A stretch of DNA of 5,353 nucleotides from CAZVLE01 sp964627855 (GTDB lineage: Bacteria; Bacillota; Dethiobacteria; DTU022), in contig CAZVLE010000069.1 of NCBI GenBank assembly GCA_964627855.1, positions 1-5,353 on the forward strand, read 5' to 3'. Positions 1 through 4,722 of the stretch are shown here, in pieces. The position numbers were made by a program, and so were the translations under genes. A model generated the notes under the pieces. That model did not search any database, was not told the origin of the DNA, and saw only the letters and a program-made list of their open reading frames with translations. The first letter of the stretch is position 1. Each line of letters starts with the position of its first letter.

Positions 1-85
1 CTGTGCCAATTCAAGGCGAGCGAGCTGAGAGCAGTGGCCTGCAATAACTGCGAGTAAAAAGGGGACAAAAATTATTGACAGAACA
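1..85. other. Sequence downstream of gatB, no supported feature
   Basis: The 85 bases after the gatB stop hold no recognisable terminator. Two minus-strand frames stay open to the window edge, but neither has a ribosome binding site or recognisable content in so short a stretch, so no gene is called. The gat transcript may continue out of the window. Confidence 0.4.
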
Positions 86-1519
86 TTAGCTTTTTAGCTT
101 TTCAGTCAGAAGCTCGTTTACAAGCTGGGGGTTGGCTTTTCCCCTCGTTTCTTTCATCACCTGGCCGACAAGGAAGCCAAGCGCCTTAGTTTTACCGCCC
201 TGATAGTTTGCCACACTATCAGGGTTTTCTTCGATCACCTTTGCCACAATAGCGTCCAGTTCAGATTGATCTGACATCTGGATCAAACCATCCTCTTCGA
301 CCACCTGTCGCGGGGCTTTACCGCTCTGAAAAGCTCTGGTCAAAACTTCCTTGGCAATCTTGCCGCTGATTAGTTGCTCATCAATCATTTGCAGCAGTTC
401 GGCGAGATCACCGGGTTTAAATGAAGTCTGGTCTGCTTCAAGACCGGCATTGTTCAGGTGGGCCATGAATTCACCCATAACCCAGTTGCAAACCACTTTG
501 GGCTGGTTATAGATTTCCAGGCATGCTTCGAAATAATCGGCCAGACAGCGGGAAGCCGTCAAAACAGTAGCGTCATATTCCGGCAAAGCATAATCATTAA
601 TAAAACGCTCTGCCCTGGCCTCAGCCATCTCCGGCAAGGCAACCCTGGTTTCCTCAACCACAGCGGCAGTTAACTCGATGGGAGCCAATTCGGGATCAGC
701 AAAACAGCGGTAATCGTGAGCCTCCAGTTTGCTGCGCATCACAATGGTTTGCTGTTTTTCTTCGTCCCAACGAAGCGTTTGAGAAATAACTTCTTGATTT
801 TGGCTCAGGGTAACACTTTGTCTCTCAATTTCAAAGGTCAGTGATTTTTCAACAGCCTTGAAAGAGTTCATATTTTTGAGTTCTGTTTTGCTGCCCAGAA
901 CAGTGCTGCCGGTTGGGCGAAGCGAAACATTGGCATCGCAACGCAGGCTGCCCTCTTCCATTTTACAATCAGAGACCCGGCTATACTGAAGAATACTTTT
1001 AAGCTGCTCCAGGTAGCGACGGGCTTCGCCTGGAGAGCGCAGGTCAGGTTCAGTAACTATTTCTACCAGAGGCACCCCGGCACGGTTGTAATCGACCAGG
1101 GAATGATCGCCGCTAATGCTGTGGATAAGCTTTCCTGCATCCTCTTCCATATGCACCCTGCCGATCCGCACTATTTTCAGATTACCATCGTCATCCAGGA
1201 TCTTTAAAAACCCCTTGCTACCAATGGGTATATGATACTGTGAAATCTGGTAACCCTTCGGCATATCGGGATAAAAATAGTTTTTCCTGTCAAAATAACT
1301 GAAGAGGGCTATCTCACAATTCAGGGCCAGCGAAGCTTTCAAGGCCTGTTGCACTGCTTCCCGGTTCATCCGTGGCAGCGCCCCTGGAAAGCCGAGACAA
1401 ACAGGACAGGTGTTCACATTTGGTTCAGGAACAAAGCAATTGGGGCAGGAACAAAATAATTTGCTTTCCGTATGCAACTCTACGTGGACTTCAAGGCCGA
1501 TTACAACTTCATATGGCAT
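86..1519 (-). CDS. gatB: Asp-tRNA(Asn)/Glu-tRNA(Gln) amidotransferase subunit B
   Basis: GatB is the kinase/transamidase subunit of the cytoplasmic GatCAB complex. It phosphorylates the side-chain carboxylate of Glu-tRNA(Gln) or Asp-tRNA(Asn) with ATP, then amidates it with ammonia channelled from GatA. The 477 residues match the usual family length. Visible motifs are IGLEVHVEL at 7-15 with metal-ligand candidate Glu10, a zinc-type cysteine set C23/C25/C38/C41 (plus an extra C28), the FDRKNYFYPD core near 76-85, EEDAGKL at 125-131, and KMEEGSLRCDAN in the cradle domain. A helical plus YqeY-like tail that contacts tRNA follows from about residue 300 and ends in GFLVGQVMK. The ATG lies 1 nt after the gatA stop, and its AAGGAGGG is inside the last gatA codons, so the two are probably translationally coupled. 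The subunit looks intact, in contrast to GatA. Identification is secure. Confidence 0.97.
   Translation of the reverse strand: MPYEVVIGLEVHVELHTESKLFCSCPNCFVPEPNVNTCPVCLGFPGALPRMNREAVQQALKASLALNCEIALFSYFDRKNYFYPDMPKGYQISQYHIPIGSKGFLKILDDDGNLKIVRIGRVHMEEDAGKLIHSISGDHSLVDYNRAGVPLVEIVTEPDLRSPGEARRYLEQLKSILQYSRVSDCKMEEGSLRCDANVSLRPTGSTVLGSKTELKNMNSFKAVEKSLTFEIERQSVTLSQNQEVISQTLRWDEEKQQTIVMRSKLEAHDYRCFADPELAPIELTAAVVEETRVALPEMAEARAERFINDYALPEYDATVLTASRCLADYFEACLEIYNQPKVVCNWVMGEFMAHLNNAGLEADQTSFKPGDLAELLQMIDEQLISGKIAKEVLTRAFQSGKAPRQVVEEDGLIQMSDQSELDAIVAKVIEENPDSVANYQGGKTKALGFLVGQVMKETRGKANPQLVNELLTEKLKS
198..224. repeat. Perfect 10-bp inverted repeat inside gatB
   Basis: CCCTGATAGT and ACTATCAGGG form perfect arms around a 7-base loop, within the codons for about residues 432-441 near the gatB C-terminus. 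On the plus strand the hairpin is followed by TTTTCTT, giving a terminator-like shape for antisense transcripts. On the minus (coding) strand no T-tract follows. Confidence 0.55.
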
Positions 1520-1520
1520 A

Positions 1521-2981
1521 TTATAAGCCCTCCTTCAAAAGGCTATTAAGCGGAGGCAGGGCGACCTTCTCCCCTAGCTGCGCTCCAATATGCAGCAATA
1601 ACTCTTCCTTAAAAGGAGGGCCGACAAGTTGTAAGCCGACCGGCACTGATGTTATGGTTCCAAAAGGAATCGTCAATGCCGGAAAGCCGGTCATGCTGAT
1701 CGGTGCAGTAAAAATATCCTCTTCATAGCGATTGATGAAATCGACCTGCCCCTCTGCTTTTACCTGCAGAGGCAGCGCTTTAACTGCCGGCAGCAGCAAA
1801 CATTGAAAACGATTGAAAGCCCTATGAGCCTCATCCTGCAGCAATGTCCAGATTTTTAAAGCCTGCCTGTAATAAAGGCTGTAATTATCTTTGCTCAACA
1901 AAAATGAACCAAAAATACTGCGCCGGCGTGCTTCCTGGCCAAAAGCAAGAGCCCGGTTTTGCTTGTAATATTGTTCCAGGCTGTCAGTGCTGACAGATTC
2001 ACCAAAACGAATACCATCAAAGCGGGATAAATTTGATGATGTCTCAGCCATGGCTATGACATGGTAAGCCCTGAGGGCTTCTTCCCAAAGCGGAAAGTTG
2101 TATTCTTCACAGCGGAAACCGATAGATTCAATTTTCCCCCTGGCCTCTTCGATGATTATACCGTGCTCTTCGTCTAATGCTAATGCCCCTTTCAACTCAC
2201 CCGGCCAGCCTATCGTGATTTCTTCATTAGTAAACTGAGGCCGCTCTGATGGCAGGTGCTTGTCACATGAAGCGGTAGCCACGTCAGCAGGATCAAGGCC
2301 GGACAAAACCCTGAGAGCTGCCAGCAAATCATCGGCAGAAAGAGCAGCTAAACCTGCAGTGCCGAAAGAGCTGCAGGCAAGGTGGAGGCCATGACGTGAT
2401 ATACGGCCCACAGTGGGTCTTAATCCCATTACCCCGCAAGATGACGCTCCCTGGCGCAGAGAACCACCGCTGTCACTTTCCAGGGCCAGCAGGCACATCC
2501 TGGCAGCAAGAGAAGCAGCAGCGGCACTGCCGGCCACCCTTTCCCTGTCCCAGGGATTCAGGGCAGGTCCGGCCGCAGATGTGGGCAATGCAGATTCAAG
2601 ACCCATGTCACCAACATTTGACTTCCCTACCACCACGGCTCCTGCGGCTAATAACTTATCGATTGCTGAAGCACTATAGGGGGTGTAAAACTCCTTAAAA
2701 GCTTTTGATCCAAAACCTGTCGGCAATGATTGATAGCAAATATCATCGCCCACTACAACAGGCACACCTGCCAGAGGCAGATGAAAACCTTCGCTTATTT
2801 TTTGATCAACAACAGCGGCCGCTTTTATTGCTTCATTATCTCCGACCTGAACCAATGTGCGCAAGTGTTCATTTAGAGAACGGCAGTTTTTTAGGGCGGC
2901 TTCAATCACAAGGCCGGCGCTAATCTCCTGCTTATTTACCGCCTCTACTGTCTGACAAAGATTCATTGCTGCTAAATCCAC
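1521..2981 (-). CDS. gatA: GatA-like amidase subunit lacking the catalytic lysine
   Basis: By position (between gatC and gatB), length (486 aa) and fold motifs, this is the amidase-signature subunit that normally hydrolyses glutamine to supply ammonia to GatB. Typical blocks are present: LAGVPVV at 70-76, AAGAVVVGKSN at 112-122, the nucleophile region SDSGGSLRQ at 169-177 with Ser174, GVMGLRPTVGRISR, and near the C-terminus DIFTAP...GFPALTIP and PVGLQLVG. Catalytic positions are altered. The family IKDN lysine is Gly78 (VVGDD). The RVPGGSSGGSAAA loop reads RVAGSAAAAS (148-157), three residues shorter between Arg148 and Ser174 than in the family, and only Ser152 could serve as cis-Ser. The usual SLDQxGP is SFGTAG. 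The frame is uninterrupted, so this is not obvious decay. The start is GTG, chosen for AGGAGG six bases upstream (2988-2993). The gap to gatC is 27 nt. Membership is sure; glutaminase activity is doubtful. Confidence 0.9.
   Translation of the reverse strand: MDLAAMNLCQTVEAVNKQEISAGLVIEAALKNCRSLNEHLRTLVQVGDNEAIKAAAVVDQKISEGFHLPLAGVPVVVGDDICYQSLPTGFGSKAFKEFYTPYSASAIDKLLAAGAVVVGKSNVGDMGLESALPTSAAGPALNPWDRERVAGSAAAASLAARMCLLALESDSGGSLRQGASSCGVMGLRPTVGRISRHGLHLACSSFGTAGLAALSADDLLAALRVLSGLDPADVATASCDKHLPSERPQFTNEEITIGWPGELKGALALDEEHGIIIEEARGKIESIGFRCEEYNFPLWEEALRAYHVIAMAETSSNLSRFDGIRFGESVSTDSLEQYYKQNRALAFGQEARRRSIFGSFLLSKDNYSLYYRQALKIWTLLQDEAHRAFNRFQCLLLPAVKALPLQVKAEGQVDFINRYEEDIFTAPISMTGFPALTIPFGTITSVPVGLQLVGPPFKEELLLHIGAQLGEKVALPPLNSLLKEGL
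1528..1535 (-). promoter_or_regulatory. Ribosome binding site of gatB embedded in gatA
   Basis: AAGGAGGG overlaps the last codons of gatA (Lys-Glu-Gly) and lies eight bases before gatB ATG 1519. Ribosomes finishing gatA terminate one base before the gatB start, so coupled translation is likely and would keep the subunits equal in amount. Confidence 0.8.
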
Positions 2982-3008
2982 GGTTAACCTCCTGCTGCGG
3001 CTTGATAT

Positions 3009-3302
3009 TTATTCAATAATACTGGGCACACGGTATAAACCTTCCTCTACTGCAGAGGCTGTCTTTTGCAGTTTGATCAAATCTCCCGGTTCCGGGTTGT
3101 CTTCCCTCCATACGTTAACTTCATTTTGGTTGAAAAGCTTCTCCCTGGCATCCCCGGTAGCGGCAGATATTAGCGGTTTCAGCCAATCGACTAATTTGGC
3201 CAAATCACCAGCCAGTTCTTCCCGCTCTGGCGGTGGAATGTTTATTTTTACAGACATAATCGCTTTATCAAGCTCCAGCTTATATTGTTGCAATTGAACC
3301 AC
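3009..3302 (-). CDS. gatC: Asp-tRNA(Asn)/Glu-tRNA(Gln) amidotransferase subunit C
   Basis: GatC is the small belt subunit that wraps around the GatA-GatB interface and stabilises the complex. With the GTG start at 3302 the product has 97 residues, the usual family size. It is a divergent member: the N-terminal helical part (residues 17-44) has the family pattern of a short strand followed by an acidic amphipathic helix. The diagnostic C-terminal half shows NVWRED at 63-68 and EEGLYRVPSIIE at 86-97, matching the NVLRED and DGFFRVPKVIE blocks of the family. It is the first gene of gatC-gatA-gatB. The start is not certain. GTG at 3302 has no clear ribosome binding site, TTG at 3293 has AGGTGG five bases upstream, and ATG at 3257 would cut into the conserved first helix and has only a distant GGAG. 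Confidence 0.9.
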   Translation of the reverse strand: MVQLQQYKLELDKAIMSVKINIPPPEREELAGDLAKLVDWLKPLISAATGDAREKLFNQNEVNVWREDNPEPGDLIKLQKTASAVEEGLYRVPSIIE

Positions 3303-3361
3303 CTGCTCAGCTAATTATTTTAATTCCATATGTTTACAATAGGTGCGTGCTTTTAGGTAAC

Positions 3362-3397
3362 CAGGGTCTTAGTTCGTGATAAACTGCAATAACCCTG
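3362..3397. repeat. Inverted repeat in the gat operon leader
   Basis: CAGGGT and ACCCTG are 6-base arms separated by 24 bases, inside the 153-base gap between the macro-domain gene and gatC. No T-box motif, no clear terminator and no strong promoter are seen in this gap; only an AT-rich stretch at about 3311-3342 could hold a -10 element. A regulatory role is speculative. Confidence 0.25.
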
Positions 3398-3430
3398 CCC
3401 CTTTTTCCAGAGATTATTCATTGAATACAA

Positions 3431-3442
3431 ATGAGGCCTCAT
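3431..3442. repeat. 12-bp perfect palindrome after the macro-domain gene
   Basis: ATGAGGCCTCAT is self-complementary and lies 13 bases beyond the macro-domain stop codon. With the neighbouring CTCATTTT on its 5' side (minus strand), alternative short hairpins can form. A T-rich stretch follows (TTTGTATT), so it may be a weak terminator, or an operator for the gat operon. The evidence is only the symmetry and position. Confidence 0.35.
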
Positions 3443-3455
3443 AAAATGAGTTGTT

Positions 3456-3989
3456 TCAACCAAATATTTTCAAGAGCCATTCTTCATGAACTCTTAAAGT
3501 ATCCTGGCCAAATAAAACAAACCTGATTAACTTAATTTTATGCAAAGCAGGTATAGCCTCCTTCAGGGTATGAAAAGCCACTGCAGTTGCTGCCTCGATG
3601 GGATAGCCAAAAGCTCCGGTTGATATGGAGGGAAAACCGATCGATTCAATCCCCTTTTCATCAGCAAGCCTGAGAGCATTTTTGTAACAGTTCGCCAGTA
3701 ACTCTGTTTCCGGCTTATCGACCCCGTAAACCGGTCCCAGGCAATGAATTACATAGTCATTTGGCAAGTTATGTCCACCGGTCAGGACCGCTTCTCCCGG
3801 TTTAATCGGTGCCAGCGGGCGACACTCCTCCTCGAGCCCCGGCCCCGCAGCCCGGTGCAGGGCTCCCGCTACCCCACCACCTATCCTTAACTGAGCATTG
3901 GCGGCATTGACCACCGCTTTCAAGTCAGTCTGGGCGGCAATATCTCCATTGACTGTTTCGATTTTAACTCCCGAATATATTTTTTCCAT
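3456..3989 (-). CDS. Macro domain (ADP-ribose-binding) protein
   Basis: This is a stand-alone macro domain of 177 residues, close to the usual single-domain size. Such proteins bind ADP-ribose or related metabolites, and some remove ADP-ribose or acetyl groups from it. Motifs in order: NGDI at 14-17 (adenine-contacting Asp16), VVNAANAQL at 26-34, GGGVAGALHRAAG at 37-49 (ribose/phosphate loop), GEAVLTGG, VIHCLGPVYG, and the second phosphate loop SISTGAFGYPIEAA. In YmdB/MacroD-type hydrolases the first loop reads GGGVDGAIH with a functional Asp. Here that residue is Ala41, as in the Af1521-like sequences I recall (GGGVA), so binding or a different chemistry is more likely than the MacroD reaction. 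The ATG at 3989 is preferred over an in-frame start at 4040 because GGGAGG lies ten bases upstream and the domain starts right after it. The stop is UGA. Substrate is unknown. Confidence 0.9.
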   Translation of the reverse strand: MEKIYSGVKIETVNGDIAAQTDLKAVVNAANAQLRIGGGVAGALHRAAGPGLEEECRPLAPIKPGEAVLTGGHNLPNDYVIHCLGPVYGVDKPETELLANCYKNALRLADEKGIESIGFPSISTGAFGYPIEAATAVAFHTLKEAIPALHKIKLIRFVLFGQDTLRVHEEWLLKIFG

Positions 3990-3999
3990 CTTCTTACAA

Positions 4000-4005
4000 C
4001 CTCCC
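4000..4005 (-). promoter_or_regulatory. Ribosome binding site of the macro-domain gene
   Basis: GGGAGG lies ten bases before ATG 3989. It selects this start over an in-frame ATG at 4040, which would add 17 residues with no relation to the macro domain. Confidence 0.8.
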
Positions 4006-4011
4006 TGCCTG

Positions 4012-4040
4012 GATTGATCAGCCCTATTGTGTCTTGTCAA
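4012..4040 (-). promoter_or_regulatory. Possible sigma-A promoter of the macro-domain gene
   Basis: A perfect TTGACA (-35) at 4040-4035 is followed after 17 bases by TCAATC, a poor -10 match. It would give a short leader before the ribosome binding site. It is the only promoter-like signal between the terminator and the gene, but the weak -10 keeps confidence low. Confidence 0.3.
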
Positions 4041-4175
4041 TTGTTTTTGTTCTCTTGATTAACTGTTTTGATATCCCACCCTCACGATCGCGTGCCTGGG
4101 CAGTACAGATACTTTTTACCCGGTACCCAAATTCAGCTGAGAGGAGAGTAATTATTAGCGTACATTTTAAACAGC

Positions 4176-4200
4176 ACAGTGGATAGAAAAACCTCACTGT
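4176..4200. repeat. Inverted repeat upstream of the macro-domain gene
   Basis: ACAGTG and CACTGT form perfect 6-base arms separated by 13 bases. It lies just downstream of the terminator and well upstream of the TTGACA box. It could be an operator or a chance hairpin; no known binding-site consensus is recognised. Confidence 0.35.
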
Positions 4201-4222
4201 TGCCCCCTTGCTTAGATTATAT

Positions 4223-4255
4223 AAAAAAAAGCCCGGAGGATTCAAACCCCCCGGG
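4223..4255 (-). terminator. Intrinsic terminator of the selenoprotein operon
   Basis: An 8-bp GC-rich stem (CCCGGGGG with CCTCCGGG, one G.U) with an 8-base loop is followed on the minus strand by C and then eight T residues. This is a textbook Rho-independent terminator, about 100 bases after the ArsC/Spx-like stop, and it separates that operon from the macro-domain gene. On the plus strand no T-tract follows, so it is unidirectional. Confidence 0.92.
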
Positions 4256-4312
4256 ACTAATTATCCTCTCGAATTCAAAAAAGCAGAGAATATTTCACCC
4301 TCACTTTGAACC

Positions 4313-4347
4313 TTCCCGGCGCTCAAAATGCACATGAGTGCCGGGAA
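4313..4347 (-). other. Long hairpin in the 3' untranslated region of the selenoprotein operon
   Basis: Eight perfect pairs (TTCCCGGC with GCCGGGAA) are followed by one non-canonical position and four more pairs (CTCA with TGAG) around a 9-base loop. The odd position is A/C on the minus-strand RNA but a G.U wobble on the plus-strand RNA. No T-run follows on the minus strand, so it is not a complete terminator by itself. It may protect the 3' end or act together with the terminator about 60 bases downstream. Confidence 0.6.
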
Positions 4348-4356
4348 AGCGATTTT

Positions 4357-4701
4357 CTATAAAAGTTTACCGAACTGCTCATGGTTAAAACCGACAGCAA
4401 GGCTGTGACCGTCAGTAAGCAGTGGCCGGCGCATGATCTTTGGGTTTTCTTTGATCAAACGAGCTGCCTCCTGATCATCAATTGTTTCCAGGTCAATCTT
4501 GAGTGCTCTGAACCCGCTGCTTTTCGGGTTTAGTAAATCTTTCACAGTCAGACTGCCCTGTGTTGCAAGTTCGGCAAGTTCCTTAATCCCGAGCGGTTTC
4601 TTTAGTATATCGTGGTATTCAAACTCTGCTTCCTGCACCGAAAGCCACGCTTTCGCTTTACGGCAGGTGTTTCAGGCTGGAAAACAGTAAAACTTAAGCA
4701 T
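4357..4701 (-). CDS. Selenocysteine-containing ArsC/Spx-family thioredoxin-fold protein
   Basis: This 114-residue protein spans an in-frame UGA at codon 10, read as selenocysteine. From ATG 4701 it begins MLKFYCFPA-U-NTCRKAKAWL, matching the ArsC/Spx/YffB family N-terminus (FYxxPxCxTCxKAxxWL) with Sec in place of the first cysteine, giving a U-x-x-C redox motif (U10, C13). The rest is a full-length family member: EYHDILKKPLG at 28-38, LLNPKSSGFRAL at 56-67, and NPKIMRRPLL at 86-95 with the conserved Arg-Pro (R91/R92, cis-Pro93), then LAVGF near the C-terminus. Without recoding, the frame could only start at GTG 4638 and would lose the first strand and active site. AGAGGAG lies ten bases before the ATG. 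The gene follows the peroxiredoxin by 21 nt, so the two are very likely co-transcribed. A strong hairpin follows the UGA. Whether it reduces arsenate, or works as a thiol/selenol redox partner of the peroxiredoxin, cannot be told; the partnership is inference. Confidence 0.88.
4632..4667 (-). promoter_or_regulatory. Candidate bacterial SECIS element of the ArsC/Spx-like gene
   Basis: On the mRNA, four bases after the UGA, CCTGC pairs with GCAGG. Then come CG/CG, an unpaired U on the 5' side and a GU bulge on the 3' side, and an upper stem AAAGC/GCTTT closing a 9-base loop GAAAGCGTG. The apical loop begins 18 bases after the UGA and starts with G, which fits the spacing and loop described for bacterial SECIS hairpins recognised by SelB. 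The single bulged U recalls the E. coli fdhF element. A smaller competing GC-GAAA-GC hairpin is possible. Confidence 0.72.
4672..4674 (-). other. UGA codon read as selenocysteine (ArsC/Spx-like Sec10)
   Basis: The TGA lies between GCC (Ala9) and AAC (Asn11). Nine codons with the conserved first beta-strand and Pro precede it, and 104 codons of the same family follow. The family residue here is the first Cys of CxxC. It is the second such replacement within 500 bases. Confidence 0.88.
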
Positions 4702-4711
4702 GTAAAAGATG

Positions 4712-4718
4712 CTCCTCT
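4712..4718 (-). promoter_or_regulatory. Ribosome binding site of the ArsC/Spx-like selenoprotein
   Basis: AGAGGAG lies ten bases before ATG 4701 and just after the peroxiredoxin stop codon (4723-4725). It supports initiation upstream of the UGA rather than at the GTG at 4638, which lies in the 3' arm of the SECIS-like hairpin. Confidence 0.7.
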
Positions 4719-4722
4719 CAGA

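Larger units (their letters stand above)
3990..4356. other. Intergenic region between the selenoprotein operon and the macro-domain gene
   Basis: This 367-base stretch has no convincing gene. From right to left it holds the long hairpin, the terminator, an inverted repeat at 4176-4200, an unassigned leader, a TTGACA box at 4035-4040 and the macro-domain ribosome binding site. A 73-codon frame across it (4024-4245) starts inside the terminator hairpin, has no ribosome binding site and resembles no family I know. Confidence 0.7.

Noticed and set aside
1..85. Start of another minus-strand gene after gatB
   Set aside because: Two frames are open to the edge but there is no ribosome binding site or convincing start, and the stretch is too short to recognise.
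1372..1728. 118-codon plus-strand frame across the gatA-gatB junction
   Set aside because: It is an antisense shadow of two well-supported genes, without ribosome binding site or family resemblance.
1981..1996. Near-palindrome CTGTCAG-TG-CTGACAG inside gatA
   Set aside because: Seven-base arms with a 2-base centre inside coding sequence; no terminator, repeat copies or binding-site consensus recognised, so chance is sufficient.
2396..2923. Three plus-strand frames opposite gatA
   Set aside because: All overlap each other or lie antisense to a clear amidase-signature gene, and their content is low-complexity read-out of the opposite strand.
3303..3455. T-box riboswitch or other tRNA-sensing leader ahead of gatCAB
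   Set aside because: The conserved T-box sequence and an antiterminator/terminator pair with a T-run were looked for and not seen.
3414..3458. Third Sec candidate: the macro-domain gene also ends in UGA, with 13 further open codons and a short hairpin after it
   Set aside because: The macro domain is complete before this UGA and no redox Cys is expected there. The extension has no family resemblance, so UGA is taken as the normal stop.
4024..4245. 73-codon minus-strand frame upstream of the macro-domain gene
   Set aside because: It begins inside the terminator hairpin, has no ribosome binding site and no recognisable motif, and overlaps the start of the longer macro-domain frame.
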